Positions 25,772-35,674 of a stretch of DNA of 64,000 bases are shown in pieces. The stretch comes from Reyranella aquatilis (lineage in GTDB: Bacteria > Pseudomonadota > Alphaproteobacteria > Reyranellales > Reyranellaceae), in assembly GCF_020880995.1 (NCBI RefSeq), contig NZ_JAJISD010000005.1, positions 357,150 through 421,149 on the forward strand, written 5' to 3'. The notes beneath the pieces were generated by a model. That model saw only the letters and a list, made by a program, of their open reading frames with translations. It was not told the origin of the DNA and made no database searches. Positions within the stretch are counted from its first letter, which is position 1. Every line of letters begins with the position of its first letter. A program made the position numbers and the translations under genes.

Positions 25772-26641
25772 CTATTGCACTAACGCCACGACCCTCTCAG
25801 GGTGACCCGACCAGCGCCAACCAAGCGTCGGCCGCGATAGCCCTAGCATCATTCCGCCAAGGGCCGGAGGATGAAGCCAGAGTTGCTCCGGATCTCGACC
25901 GCTCCGCTTCTCCTCGCGCGGATCCAGCGTGTGTCCCACGTCGTCCGCCTTCGCCGATCTTTCGATGCGACCGATCTCTCGGCTTTCGGCATACGCCATA
26001 TAGAAAGACGAGCCTTGGCGGGCGTGATACCTGCCGAGCGTCTTGGTGAAGTCCGTCGGCGTGATGACTTCAAATCGGTCGAGGCGATCAGGCGCGAAGA
26101 GAGTGAGGACGCCCGTATAGCCAAAGAGCTCCGAGGTAATCGTCACGAAATTCCGTGTATCAAGACGAAAGACTTCGGCGAAGCGCGTTACCGCGGCTGC
26201 CTGGTCGGCCGCGAGCAAAGTCACCTCATAAAGAAAATCAATCCCGCCGGTCGGCTCCACCGTACGCGGGGGAGAGATTACGAAATGGACCGGCTTCCCC
26301 TCGATTTCGAACCGGAGAAAATCCTGGCCATTTTCGTGCTGATGCTCAACTCCGACCGACGTGGCATGATGCACCAGTGCACGCGGGTCGAGTGAGGTCG
26401 CGCCGGCGCCGAATAGATGAGATCGCCCGCGTCTTGCCAGTTCGTCCGCGACAACGCCGTTGCCTTCCGGCTCCAGCAACTCAATCTCGCCGGTCCCGGC
26501 ACGCAATGTCACTCGTTTGGCGCCCAATCCCCGGACCCGATCCGCAGAGACTTGTTCCGCCCCCAATCGGCGACGCCACATCTCCGCGGCACTTTTGGCA
26601 TCCGGCGTCGCGATCTGAACGCGGTCGATGGTCAACAACAT
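25772..26641 (-). CDS. VOC-family (glyoxalase/extradiol-dioxygenase fold) protein
   Basis: 289 residues with two VOC-like halves. The first begins 'MLLTIDRVQIATPDAKSAAEMW', spelled here as residues 1-22 in two parts (LTIDRVQIATP, DAKSAAEMW). The second begins 'IDFLYEVTLLAAD' and has 'YTGVLTLFAPDRLDRFEVI' in the region about 180-200. VOC enzymes use metal-bound His/Glu for isomerisation, ring cleavage or thiol chemistry. Candidate ligands are visible but cannot be assigned with confidence. It lies between glcD and the aldehyde dehydrogenase, with a 128-bp gap upstream. The specific reaction is unknown. Confidence 0.65.
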   Translation of the reverse strand: MLLTIDRVQIATPDAKSAAEMWRRRLGAEQVSADRVRGLGAKRVTLRAGTGEIELLEPEGNGVVADELARRGRSHLFGAGATSLDPRALVHHATSVGVEHQHENGQDFLRFEIEGKPVHFVISPPRTVEPTGGIDFLYEVTLLAADQAAAVTRFAEVFRLDTRNFVTITSELFGYTGVLTLFAPDRLDRFEVITPTDFTKTLGRYHARQGSSFYMAYAESREIGRIERSAKADDVGHTLDPREEKRSGRDPEQLWLHPPALGGMMLGLSRPTLGWRWSGHPERVVALVQ

Positions 26642-26768
26642 TTCGCTAACTCGCTTTAGGCGTTGGATCTTTGGGCCCTAGAGTCTGGCGCGGCGAAGGA
26701 CCGTCGCGAGGTTTGACCTGCGCGACGCATGCTCCGCGACGGCGTATCAGCATTGCCGATAACGCATG

Positions 26769-28229
26769 CTAACCGTGCATCTGGGTCAGGAACTTAGTGT
26801 TGAGATACGCGTCCATCGCTTCTGTACCACCTTCCGAACCGTATCCGGAGTCCTTGATTCCTCCGAAGGGAGTCTCCGGTAGGGCAAGGCCTTGGTGGTT
26901 GATCGACACCATTCCACTCTCCACGATCGAGCCGAGCGCGCCGATCGTCGCCGCTGACTTCGTATACGCATATGCAGCAAGGCCATAAGGGAGCCGATTC
27001 GCTTCGACCATGGCATCCTCGAATGTCGAGAACGACGCGATTGGCACAACAGGGCCGAATGGCTCCTCGTTCATAATGCGCGAGTCCAGAGGTACGTCCG
27101 TCAGAACCGTCGGTTGAAAGAAGAAGCCATCGTTGCGCAGGCGCCTTCCACCTGTCCGGATGCGCGCGCCGCGCTGAACGGCGTCCGAGACCAGCGCGTC
27201 CATCGCCTCGACTCGACGGAGATTAGCTAGTGGTCCCATTTGGGTCGCTTCGTCGAGGCCGTCCCCGACGACGAGAGCTTTGGCAGCAGCGGTGAATTGT
27301 TCAACGAAGTCGTCGTAGACCCGTTCATGGACCATGAACCGGGTCGGAGAAACACAAACCTGGCCGGCATTCCTGAACTTTGCCGCGGACAGCAATTTTG
27401 CCGCTTGTTTGACATCTGCGTCCTCGAAGACTAGCGCAGGCGCATGTCCACCTAGCTCCATCGTAACGCGCTTCATGTGACTTCCAGCGAGAGCCGCAAG
27501 CCGCTTCCCGACTGGCGTCGAACCCGTGAACGAAATCTTGCGAATGACAGGGTGGGCAATCAAGTATTCCGATATGTCGGACGGCACACCGAAAACGAGA
27601 TTGAGGACACCGGAGGGCAAGCCGGCATCGACATAAGCATTGACCAGAGCTGCACAACTTGCCGGCGTTTCTTCGGGTCCCTTCAGAATCACGGAGCACC
27701 CGGCCGCCATTGCAGCTGATATCTTTCTGACGGCTTGGTTGATCGGAAAATTCCACGGCGTGAAGGCGGCGACAGGCCCAACTGGCTCGCGGATCACGAC
27801 CTGCTGTACGGCGCCGGAACGAGACGGAATGGTCCGACCGTAGGATCGACGCGCCTCCTCCGCGAACCAGTCGATGATGTCTGCGCCGAGCAACACCTCC
27901 ATCTTCGCCTCGCCCAGCGGCTTGCCTTGCTCGAGCGTCATGATACGCGCGATTGAGGCGGCTCGCTCGCGGAGCTTTTCGGCAGCCCCACGCATCAATT
28001 TGTATCGCTCGAAGGAAGACGTCCTCCGCCACAATTCGAACCCGCGCACGGCCGATTCAAGTGCGTCGTCGAGATCGGGGATAGACGCGTGCGCAACCGT
28101 TCCGATCAATTTTCCCGTCGCCGGATTCAGGATGGGCTCGACCTTTCCGCTCGTTCCATCGCGCCAGGATCCATCGATGAACAACTTTGTATCGGGGTAC
28201 ATCTGCTCGCGACTTGTCACCATTTCCAT
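26769..28229 (-). CDS. NAD(P)-dependent aldehyde dehydrogenase (succinate-semialdehyde-type)
   Basis: 486 residues, full length. Conserved parts: '[12 protein letters not shown]' (cofactor-binding Asn), '[11 protein letters not shown]', catalytic Glu in MELGGHAP, catalytic Cys in [14 protein letters not shown], and 'EEPFGPV'. The sequence is closest in style to the succinate-semialdehyde/glycolaldehyde class. With the GMC alcohol oxidoreductase it would make a two-step alcohol-to-acid route. It follows the AMP-ligase after 19 bp. Confidence 0.88.
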   Translation of the reverse strand: MEMVTSREQMYPDTKLFIDGSWRDGTSGKVEPILNPATGKLIGTVAHASIPDLDDALESAVRGFELWRRTSSFERYKLMRGAAEKLRERAASIARIMTLEQGKPLGEAKMEVLLGADIIDWFAEEARRSYGRTIPSRSGAVQQVVIREPVGPVAAFTPWNFPINQAVRKISAAMAAGCSVILKGPEETPASCAALVNAYVDAGLPSGVLNLVFGVPSDISEYLIAHPVIRKISFTGSTPVGKRLAALAGSHMKRVTMELGGHAPALVFEDADVKQAAKLLSAAKFRNAGQVCVSPTRFMVHERVYDDFVEQFTAAAKALVVGDGLDEATQMGPLANLRRVEAMDALVSDAVQRGARIRTGGRRLRNDGFFFQPTVLTDVPLDSRIMNEEPFGPVVPIASFSTFEDAMVEANRLPYGLAAYAYTKSAATIGALGSIVESGMVSINHQGLALPETPFGGIKDSGYGSEGGTEAMDAYLNTKFLTQMHG

Positions 28230-28248
28230 CCGTCCGGTCTATAATTCG

Positions 28249-29805
28249 TTAAACTGAGGTAGCCGCTGACAGCGACTCCTCGGCGCGCTTTTTCAAGTCG
28301 TGCTTTCTAATCTTCCCGTTCGGGGCTACTGGAAGTTGCGGCAAGACAATGATCTGCTGCGGCTTCTTGTATGGTGCGAGCTGCCGCTCCACGAGCGCGA
28401 GCAGTTCGGCCACTTCGATGGTGCTTCCAGGGGTCGGCTCAACGAAAGCGATGATCTCCTCGTTACCCTCGATTGATCGCCCGACTACCGCGGAATTGAG
28501 AACCGCCGGATGAGAATTGAGGACAGCCTCGATTTCGGGCGGATAGACGTTGAAGCCGGACCTGATAATTAGCTCCTTCGACCGGCCTTGGACCACCAGT
28601 TCGCCGCCCGGCGACCGGCTGACGATATCTCCGGTTTTCAAATATCCTTCGCGATCGATCGCCTCCGCGGTCATGTCCGGCTGACCATAATACCCCAACA
28701 TCACGTTGGGCCCGCGAACGAGCAGTTCGCCCGCTTCGCCATCGGGTACTTCCCGCCCATCAGGTCCGACGATCTTGGTTTCGATTCCCGGGATTGGCGG
28801 TCCGATGTTGATTTCGTTGCTTCCCATGGCATACAGCGTCCGACTGATGGTCGGAGACGTCTCGGTCAGCCCGTAACCATTATGAAGCACCACGCCGAAC
28901 ACTCGCTCGACGCTCTGTCGCAGAGACAGATCGAGCGGTGCCGTTCCGGTATAGACATAACGAAGGTTATTGGGCGTGAGCTTGATATTGTTCTGATCGA
29001 CGTAAGCGATGATCCGCGACAACATCGCAGGGACGGCATTGAAGGCGGTCAACGAACCATTCACGACGGCGTCGATTGCTTGCGTGAGAGAGAACCTCGG
29101 CATGATCCGCAGGTGTGCGCCGACAAACAACATACCTTGCAGCAACGTCAACCCGTACGAATGAGAGATCGGCATAACGCAAAGCGTGACGTCCTCGGGA
29201 AAGAGCGTGTTGGTTCTTTTGCCCCGGCCCGCCACGTAAGCGAGGTTGCGATGACTGAGCATCACTCCCTTCGGGCGACCGGTAGTCCCCGTCGTGTAGA
29301 TGAGAACTGCAACCTGACGGGCGGGATCCTCATAGACCTCCTCGGGAACGGCGCTCGCCTCCAACTTACCGACCTTGATCGCTCCAATCCCCGTGAACGC
29401 TTCGGCTTCCGCGCCGCGCCGGCACGCCGCAGCATCTGCTTCCGCCGATATTCCATGCGTATAGAATACGCGTCTGGGCTTGCAATCACCCTCAATGGCG
29501 TCCAGTTCGTGCGGGCCGAGCCGTGCGCTCGTCATCACTGCCCATGCATCAAGCCGGCTCGCCGCATACATCAGGACGATGGCGCCGATTGAGTTCTCGC
29601 CCACCACCATGACCCGATCACCGGGACGGATCCCTAGACGCGCCAAGTCACCTGCAACGGCCTCGATCGTATCGATCAGTCTCCGATAGGACCAAACGAT
29701 GCCCCGCTCGTCAGTAAGAGCCGGCCGGGATGCTCCTGCTTTGGCCCCCTCATCCACAATGAGGTGGATGCGTCGCGGCAGGCTAGTCAAATAATCCACT
29801 TCCAT
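28249..29805 (-). CDS. AMP-dependent acyl/aryl-CoA ligase
   Basis: 518 residues. The AMP-binding signature is LIYTTGTTGRPKGV (about 165-180), with 'NGYGLTETSP', 'YLKTGD' and 'VVQGRSKELIIRSGFNVYP' domains, and the catalytic Lys in 'APNGKIRKHDL'. It activates a carboxylic acid as CoA thioester; the family includes long-chain, 4-coumarate and feruloyl CoA ligases. It is upstream of the aldehyde dehydrogenase in a leftward operon and has operator C about 100 bp before the start. The aldehyde dehydrogenase product is a logical substrate. Confidence 0.85.
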   Translation of the reverse strand: MEVDYLTSLPRRIHLIVDEGAKAGASRPALTDERGIVWSYRRLIDTIEAVAGDLARLGIRPGDRVMVVGENSIGAIVLMYAASRLDAWAVMTSARLGPHELDAIEGDCKPRRVFYTHGISAEADAAACRRGAEAEAFTGIGAIKVGKLEASAVPEEVYEDPARQVAVLIYTTGTTGRPKGVMLSHRNLAYVAGRGKRTNTLFPEDVTLCVMPISHSYGLTLLQGMLFVGAHLRIMPRFSLTQAIDAVVNGSLTAFNAVPAMLSRIIAYVDQNNIKLTPNNLRYVYTGTAPLDLSLRQSVERVFGVVLHNGYGLTETSPTISRTLYAMGSNEINIGPPIPGIETKIVGPDGREVPDGEAGELLVRGPNVMLGYYGQPDMTAEAIDREGYLKTGDIVSRSPGGELVVQGRSKELIIRSGFNVYPPEIEAVLNSHPAVLNSAVVGRSIEGNEEIIAFVEPTPGSTIEVAELLALVERQLAPYKKPQQIIVLPQLPVAPNGKIRKHDLKKRAEESLSAATSV

Positions 29806-29906
29806 GGTGGGCCCAATCTTCTTCGCCAGAACTTCCGCATCCAGCTCCTCGACTACAAGCGGCTGCGGATGGCGAGGTTAGTCTGTTGCTGGATTTTCAC
29901 CGATAC

Positions 29907-29931
29907 TGGTAGGACCAGTTTGGTATGATCA
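29907..29931. promoter_or_regulatory. Tandem GntR/FadR-type operator C
   Basis: TGGT-AGG-ACCA (29907-29917) then TGGT-ATG-ATCA (29921-29931), the 14-bp period again. It lies 102 bp upstream of the AMP-ligase start and downstream of the gor stop. Confidence 0.7.
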
Positions 29932-30020
29932 CAATCGTATTGTCAAGTGCGTTTTGAGCGGCGCCGCATAACGCGCGCGCCAACGGCCTGAATTTGCACA
30001 ATCGATCGAAATTGAGCTTT

Positions 30021-31406
30021 CTAAGCCGCCGCGTCGCGCACGTAACGTGCAGTGCGGGTACGCATAGTCACCAGTTCCTCGGCGGAGGTCGGGTGCAGCG
30101 CCATAGTGGCGTCGAAGTCCGCCTTGGTAGCCTTCATCTTTACGGCAATGGCGATGACCTGAACCAATTCGGCCGCGTCCGATCCAACGATATGGCAACC
30201 CACGACGCGGTCGCTCCCCGCGTCAACCACCAGTTTCATCAACACCCGCGACTCGCTGCCGGACAGCGTCGCCTTCAACGGGCGGAACGCCGCCTTGTAG
30301 ACATCAACGATAGCGAACTGCGCCCGCGCCTGCGCCTCGGTGAGGCCCACGGTGCCGACCTGGGGCTGCGTGAACACGGCGGTCGGAATATCGATGTGAT
30401 CGACCTTGACCGCCCGCTTGCCGAAAACCGTATCGGCGAAAGCGTGGCCCTCACGGATCGCTACCGGCGTCAGATTGAAGCGATGGGTGACGTCGCCGAC
30501 CGCATAGATATGTGGCACCGAGCTCTGCGAGGCTTCGTTGACGACGATGCCTCCGTTATCCGGGTTGATGGCGACGCCGGCTTTCTCCAGCCCGAGATTT
30601 GCGACGGCGGGGTGACGGCCGATGGCGAACATCACCTTGTCGGACGCGATGCTGGAGCCATTCGACAGGTGCGACGTGTACCAATCGTCGTGCTTCTCAA
30701 TCCCGTCGACCGTGCAACCGGTCAGGATGGTAATGCCGTTCTTCTCCATCTCATCGCGGACATGGGCGCGGACGTCGTCGTCGAAGCCACGCAGGATGTT
30801 GTCGCCGCGATAGACCACAGTCACGAGGGAACCCAGGCCCGAGAAGATGCACGCAAACTCCAGCGCGATATAGCCACCGCCCTGGATCAGGATACGCTTC
30901 GGCAATTCGGGTAGATGAAATGCTTCGTTCGATGAGATGACATGCTCGATGCCGGGAATGGCCTTGCCGTGGTTCGGTGCGCCGCCCGTGGCGATCAGGA
31001 TATACTTCGAGCGCACCCTCCTGCCGCCGTCGAGCACCAGCGTATGCGGGTCCTCGAACACGGCGCGCGACTTGATCACCTGCACGCCAGATTTCTCCAC
31101 GTTGGTGGTGTAGGCCGCTTCCAGCCGGGCGATCTCCTTGTCTTTGTTGGCGATCAGGGTGGCCCAGTCGAACGTCGCCGGCGGAACGGTCCAGCCGAAG
31201 CCCGCGGCATCCGCGATGTCGTGGCTGAAATGCGAGGCGTAGGCGAATAGCTTCTTCGGTACGCACCCGCGAATGACGCAAGTGCCGCCCATCCGATATT
31301 CCTCGGCGATCATGACGCGGGCGCCATGGCCAGCGGCGATCCGCGCGGCGCGCACGCCGCCCGAGCCGCCACCTATGACAAACAGATCCGTCTCAAAGCT
31401 ATCCAT
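30021..31406 (-). CDS. gor: Glutathione reductase
   Basis: 461 residues. FAD motif 'LFVIGGGSGGVRAARIAA', redox-active disulfide in GGTCVIRGCVPKKL (C-x4-C), NADPH-domain motif 'ILIQGGGYIALEFA' and the catalytic His-Glu pair in 'ALHPTSAEELVT'. It restores reduced glutathione. Its place on a mobile element beside a catabolic regulon with a GST suggests a heavy demand for GSH in the pathway. It is divergent from gntR, with operator D in the 200-bp gap. Confidence 0.92.
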   Translation of the reverse strand: MDSFETDLFVIGGGSGGVRAARIAAGHGARVMIAEEYRMGGTCVIRGCVPKKLFAYASHFSHDIADAAGFGWTVPPATFDWATLIANKDKEIARLEAAYTTNVEKSGVQVIKSRAVFEDPHTLVLDGGRRVRSKYILIATGGAPNHGKAIPGIEHVISSNEAFHLPELPKRILIQGGGYIALEFACIFSGLGSLVTVVYRGDNILRGFDDDVRAHVRDEMEKNGITILTGCTVDGIEKHDDWYTSHLSNGSSIASDKVMFAIGRHPAVANLGLEKAGVAINPDNGGIVVNEASQSSVPHIYAVGDVTHRFNLTPVAIREGHAFADTVFGKRAVKVDHIDIPTAVFTQPQVGTVGLTEAQARAQFAIVDVYKAAFRPLKATLSGSESRVLMKLVVDAGSDRVVGCHIVGSDAAELVQVIAIAVKMKATKADFDATMALHPTSAEELVTMRTRTARYVRDAAA

Positions 31407-31525
31407 GCTGGGAAATCAATTCTTTAGGTGGATTTGGCGCGTTTCAGATGCTTCAATTTCCTCAACCTGATATCTACTGAAGCAGGGCGGATTCGACCGA
31501 GATCCTCAAGGTTCCTCCAAAGTAC

Positions 31526-31548
31526 TGGTCGACCAATTTGGTCGGCCA
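31526..31548. promoter_or_regulatory. Tandem GntR/FadR-type operator D (gntR/gor region)
   Basis: TGGT-CG-ACCA (31526-31535) then TGGT-CG-GCCA (31539-31548). Both dyads have a 2-bp spacer where the other sites have 3 bp, and the period is 13 bp. It lies 61 bp before gntR, so it is a likely autoregulatory site with changed affinity. Confidence 0.65.
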
Positions 31549-31608
31549 TGATTAGCTACCGAGGAAATCGAAATCAAGTGGTCGGGAGGACCAGGCAGGA
31601 TATTTTAG

Positions 31609-32337
31609 ATGACTGAGCGAAATCGAACCGACAAGCTTGAGGCTCCTTCGAACGCCATCGGAAAGATCCTTTCCTTCATCCGTGAGCGCCGCTATCAGCC
31701 CTCCGAACGGTTGCCATCAGAACGCGACTTTGCGGAAAAGTTCGACACCAGTCGCGGCGCGGTTCGAGAGGCTCTGGCCGCACTTGAAACCATGCGAGTG
31801 ATAGAACGGCGCCCAAATTCTGGAATCTATCTGCGAAAGATCGAAGAGAGCAGCATCGATGCTCTAGTGCTTTATGCTGAATCCGGAGTTCCATTCGAGG
31901 CCAAGGAAATCGCCGACGTCATGGAGGTCCGGCGCATGCTCGAAGGGCAGGCGGTCAGGTTGGCCTGCACACGCAGGACCGCGGACAACATTCGCGAGAT
32001 CACCGCCATACTTGAAGAGACCAACAAGCGCCTATCCAAAAAGCAAAGCATAGAGCGCGAGGACGAGGCGTTCCATCTTGCGATTTTTGCTGCAACCAAG
32101 AACGACATTTTGCTGCGCGTGGCGAGATCGTTCTACGAACTGTCCAGGCATCGACGGAAGGTCTACTTTGCCGACCAAAATCGAGGTCGACAATCTTATG
32201 AGGACCATTGCACCATCTTGGAAGCGATCGAAGAGCGGCGGGTAGGCCTAGCCGAACAACAGATGAACGCTCACCTCTCGCGAACAGTGGAGGCATGGCA
32301 ATCGCTTCTAGGGGAAACCAAAGTCACAAAACGTTAG
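31609..32337 (+). CDS. GntR-family regulator, FadR subfamily (FCD domain)
   Basis: 242 residues. The N-terminal winged HTH has 'ERLPSERDFAEKFDTSRGAVREAL' (residues about 30-53), the GntR hallmark. The C-terminal FCD all-helical domain has 'IADVMEVRRMLEGQAVRLA' and 'DEAFHLAIFAATKND', including the D and H positions that often bind a metal or acid effector. FadR-type proteins bind T-GGT-N-ACC-A-type dyads; seven tandem sites of that form lie in this cargo region. It is probably a repressor released by a pathway acid or CoA ester. Start ATG at 31609 with AGGA upstream. Confidence 0.9.
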   Translation: MTERNRTDKLEAPSNAIGKILSFIRERRYQPSERLPSERDFAEKFDTSRGAVREALAALETMRVIERRPNSGIYLRKIEESSIDALVLYAESGVPFEAKEIADVMEVRRMLEGQAVRLACTRRTADNIREITAILEETNKRLSKKQSIEREDEAFHLAIFAATKNDILLRVARSFYELSRHRRKVYFADQNRGRQSYEDHCTILEAIEERRVGLAEQQMNAHLSRTVEAWQSLLGETKVTKR

Positions 32338-32389
32338 TCTTGCCGGGCACCCCGTCCGCCATCTCTACGCGAAATACCCACGGTCTAGC

Positions 32390-32413
32390 GCGAAGCACGA
32401 GGACGTGCTTCGC
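32390..32413. terminator. Hairpin between convergent gntR and permease genes
   Basis: GCGAAGCAC-GAGGAC-GTGCTTCGC has perfect 9-bp arms and a 6-base loop, in the gap between two convergent genes. It is a likely bidirectional terminator, although no T-run follows. Confidence 0.55.
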
Positions 32414-32424
32414 TCGAACAGTGC

Positions 32425-33411
32425 CTAACCTTTGAGCGCACCCGCCGTCAGCCCTGCGACGAAATATCGATAGCAGAACATAAAGATAACGAACAACGGC
32501 AGAGCAATAAGGGTTGCGCCGGCGAGTATCTCACCCCAACGCAGATCTTGCGCGCCAAGCATTGATGCCAAGCCCACGGGCAATGTCTTGCGATCATCAC
32601 TCATGATGAGGATGAGCGCGAATACGTAGTCCGCCCAGGACAGCAAAAACGAGAAGATGCCGACCGTAATCAAGCCGGGGGCCGAAAGCGGAAGGACCAC
32701 CTTGATGAAGGCGCCGAATTGGGAACAGCCGTCCACCATTGCCGCTTCCTCCAGATCGAACGGCATCGATTTGAAAAAGCCCCATAGCAGCCACACCGCC
32801 AGCGGCAGCGAAATCGCCAGGTGAGCGATTAGCAGGCCCCACAAGCTATCGGCTAAGCCAGCTATTCGGAACAAGGCGGACATCGGAATAACCAACATCA
32901 ATGGCGGAAACATGTAGGCGAACAGCATGGACGCGACCAACGTCGTTTTGCCCCGAAACCGTAAACGCGTCGCTCCATAAGCAATGAATGATGACAGCGT
33001 CGTCGCCACGGCAATCGTAGCCATAGCCATCATGACGCTATTAACGAAATTCGCCGGATAGTTCGTAAGCTGCAAGAGTGACTTGTAAGAGCTTAGATCG
33101 GGTGGCCAGAAAACCAAGGATGAATCCAGAAATAGCTTTTCGGGCGACCTCAGACTGGAGAGGATCATCCAGTAGATCGGGAAGAAGGAATAGATGCAGA
33201 TTAGCGCAACCGCGGCATACAAACCGACGCGGCCGGCAATCTGCTTCAGCGACTTGCCGTAATACCGCGTCGTTTTCCCGTGCGAGACTGAAGGTGTGGA
33301 GTCTGAGATTTCTCTTCCTGAGCCGCTAGAGCTATGCAACATCCGCACCGCTCGTGAACCAACGACGACAGCGGCAGCAGAGCGGGCTTGATTTTGAGTC
33401 GACATCGTCAT
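32425..33411 (-). CDS. Carbohydrate-type ABC importer permease (UgpE/MalG family)
   Basis: 328 residues. It has a long polar N-terminal extension (about 60 residues) before the first span, then the MalG-like loop 'MPFDLEEAAMVDGCSQFGAF' with the EAA motif, and 'PLFVIFMFCYRYFVAGLTAGALKG' at the end (residues about 305-328). The ATG overlaps the stop of the preceding permease (ATGA). It is the last gene of a four-gene leftward operon (36794 to 32425). Confidence 0.88.
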   Translation of the reverse strand: MTMSTQNQARSAAAVVVGSRAVRMLHSSSGSGREISDSTPSVSHGKTTRYYGKSLKQIAGRVGLYAAVALICIYSFFPIYWMILSSLRSPEKLFLDSSLVFWPPDLSSYKSLLQLTNYPANFVNSVMMAMATIAVATTLSSFIAYGATRLRFRGKTTLVASMLFAYMFPPLMLVIPMSALFRIAGLADSLWGLLIAHLAISLPLAVWLLWGFFKSMPFDLEEAAMVDGCSQFGAFIKVVLPLSAPGLITVGIFSFLLSWADYVFALILIMSDDRKTLPVGLASMLGAQDLRWGEILAGATLIALPLFVIFMFCYRYFVAGLTAGALKG

Positions 33412-34280
33412 CGTCCCTGCTTGGCCTCGTCGATCGGAAAAACCCTGAGGTAAATCAAGATAATGCTCGCCAACATCAAGAACGAGATGGTGGCGACAGC
33501 GGCCCCCCCTCCCAAGTCGAACTCGAGAAACGCTTTTCGGTAGGCCAACGTGGGAAGCGTCTCGGTTTCGTTGAGCGGTCCGCCCTTCGTTAGAAGCCAG
33601 ATCACGTCGAACTTGTTGAACATCCAGATCCCTCTCAGGAGGATGACCACGATCAACACTGACCTCAATCCTGGCAGCGTGACATGCCAGAATTGCTTCA
33701 TAACCCCTGCTCCATCGACCCGGGCCGCTTCATACAGTTGAGCCGGAATGGATTGAAGGCCGGCAAGAACACAGGTCACGACAAACGGCGTCCAGATCCA
33801 AACGCTAACAAGGACAATAGTCGCCTTCGCGCTCGTTGAATTACCTCCCCAATCGAACATCCCATATCCGAATGACGCGAAGACACTCTTGAGAAGGCCG
33901 TAGTTGGGATCAAGAATCCACTGCGTGATGAGGCAGGCGACGACCGTCGGAAGAAAATACGGCACGATTGACAGCGCCCGCACGACAGTCTGCCCCACAA
34001 ACTGCCTATTGAGGACGAGCGCAATGGTGACGCCGAGAACGACTTGCAGCACGATCGCCGAGATGGCGATCGTGACACCGTTTAACAGCGAGCCCCAGAA
34101 CAGCGGCTCACTAAGAACCTTCACGTAATTGCCAAGTCCCACCCACTGCGGCGGGTCGATGAACGACGCCGCTGTGTAGAAGGAGAGCTTTATCGAATAG
34201 AGGAGAGGTCCGCCAACAATTGTACCGAGTACCAGTACACCCCCGATGAACAAACCGATGATTCGCCAGTCCTGTCGCAT
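33408..34280 (-). CDS. Carbohydrate-type ABC importer permease (UgpA/MalF family)
   Basis: 290 residues with six predicted spans. The EAA loop is 'IPAQLYEAARVDGAGVMKQFWHVTLPGL' in the region about 190-217. It pairs with the following permease and shares a 4-bp overlap with it. It lies 32 bp after the binding-protein stop. Confidence 0.88.
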   Translation of the reverse strand: MRQDWRIIGLFIGGVLVLGTIVGGPLLYSIKLSFYTAASFIDPPQWVGLGNYVKVLSEPLFWGSLLNGVTIAISAIVLQVVLGVTIALVLNRQFVGQTVVRALSIVPYFLPTVVACLITQWILDPNYGLLKSVFASFGYGMFDWGGNSTSAKATIVLVSVWIWTPFVVTCVLAGLQSIPAQLYEAARVDGAGVMKQFWHVTLPGLRSVLIVVILLRGIWMFNKFDVIWLLTKGGPLNETETLPTLAYRKAFLEFDLGGGAAVATISFLMLASIILIYLRVFPIDEAKQGR

Positions 34281-34312
34281 AGCCTCGGGCCTCTATTCAC
34301 CAGTTCCGATGC

Positions 34313-35674
34313 TCAGCCAATTTTTCGGATTCGATCGGCGGCGGCTTTCACGCAGTCGCTTGACGACATGTTCTTAAGAACCCGATTTTGCAGCATCTCC
34401 GGCATAATGTTCGCATCAAAGACCTTGCACGGTCGCAGATCAAACGACGGACCCGTCATATCTATTGAGTTAAGAACCGTCTTGCTGTCTTCATCAATGA
34501 ACGACTTCATCTGCTCCATCGTCGCCCAATGCTTCTGAATCATCGGATGATTTTTCCACCGTGGATCTTCGTAAATGTCCAATCGCGCCGGTTGGAAATT
34601 CATCCAGGCGGAGTGCAGCCAGCGAATATAGTGCGCGTCAATAAACCATTGTAGAAACTTAAAGGCCGCCTCAGTCTGCTTAGTCTTGTAAAGAATAAAG
34701 CCATCGAAGGCGAAGGACAGTGCGTTCTGCTTACCAGCACTGTCTGGAGAAGCGAAAATACCATACTTGTTTGCGAGGTCCGGATTGCGAGCTTCCAGCG
34801 CCTCGACTACGCGGCCCGAATAGACGGTATGCGCAACCTTTCCCGTCGCGAAAAGACTCATCAGCTCAGCATAGCTGACCGTGTTCATGCCAGCCGGCAT
34901 CGTTTTATAAAGATCGGCATATAGATCGAGAAAACGGCCGGTCGGTCCGGCATTCCCCGGCGCATCGAGAACGACGTTCCACTTGTCGTCATAAAACTTC
35001 GGCGCGTCTGCAAACAAGTTGCCGAAGCTCGCCCAGTTGGTGGCACTGTCACTCGCGAGCGGTATGACGCACCCCCCTCGCTCTATGTTGCCATCCTTCG
35101 CGACAGTCAGCGCCCGGCAATTCTCAAGGAACTCGGCCCATGTGTTGGGAACCTTCAGGCCCTTCTCCTGATACAGATCTTTTCTGTAGAAAACCGTCAC
35201 CAAATTGTAGTCATAGGGATAGAACCAATTTTCTCCCTTATATGACCAGGTTCCCTGCTTCCCCCACGAATATTTTTTGACAAGATCCGTCAACGGCACG
35301 ATGTGACCCGCCATCGCGTATTGCAAGATGTGCGCAATGTATCCCGCCGTGGCGATATCGTAAGGAGCGCCAGCATTGATGGCCGCCATCGACTTCGCAT
35401 AACCACCACTAATCGGCGTCGAGTCGACGACGATTTTTACGCCGAACTTGCTCTCGTATTCATTGCACGCATCGCGCAAGGCCGATTGGCTCGCAGCAGT
35501 CGTTTCAGCGTTCAAAATGCGAAGCGTTACCCCGGACTGTGCGTTGACATAGGGCGCGGAAAGTGAGCCCGCGATGCCAGCCGCTGCACCAGCCGTCGTT
35601 TTGAGAAAACGCCGCCGATCGATGTCGCTCACGTTAGCCTTGGAACTCGGCGCGCCTAAGCTGAGCTTGTCCAT
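34313..35674 (-). CDS. Extracellular substrate-binding protein, family 1, Tat-exported
   Basis: 453 residues from the ATG at 35674 (GGGAGAGAA upstream); an ATG at 35695 with AAAGG is an alternative. Twin-arginine signal: DRRRFLKTTAGAAAG, then a hydrophobic stretch ending 'APYVNAQSG'. The mature protein has the family-1 pattern (ITLRILNAE-like start, 'GGYAKSMAAINAGAPYDIA' in the lobe-1 region). It overlaps the ATPase gene by about 41 bp in another frame. Ligands of this family are sugars, polyols or glycerol phosphates, and here perhaps a glycol or glycoside. Confidence 0.88.
   Translation of the reverse strand: MDKLSLGAPSSKANVSDIDRRRFLKTTAGAAAGIAGSLSAPYVNAQSGVTLRILNAETTAASQSALRDACNEYESKFGVKIVVDSTPISGGYAKSMAAINAGAPYDIATAGYIAHILQYAMAGHIVPLTDLVKKYSWGKQGTWSYKGENWFYPYDYNLVTVFYRKDLYQEKGLKVPNTWAEFLENCRALTVAKDGNIERGGCVIPLASDSATNWASFGNLFADAPKFYDDKWNVVLDAPGNAGPTGRFLDLYADLYKTMPAGMNTVSYAELMSLFATGKVAHTVYSGRVVEALEARNPDLANKYGIFASPDSAGKQNALSFAFDGFILYKTKQTEAAFKFLQWFIDAHYIRWLHSAWMNFQPARLDIYEDPRWKNHPMIQKHWATMEQMKSFIDEDSKTVLNSIDMTGPSFDLRPCKVFDANIMPEMLQNRVLKNMSSSDCVKAAADRIRKIG

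Noticed and set aside
28588..29592. Plus-strand frame of 334 codons
   Set aside because: Antisense to the AMP-ligase, whose motifs are unambiguous.
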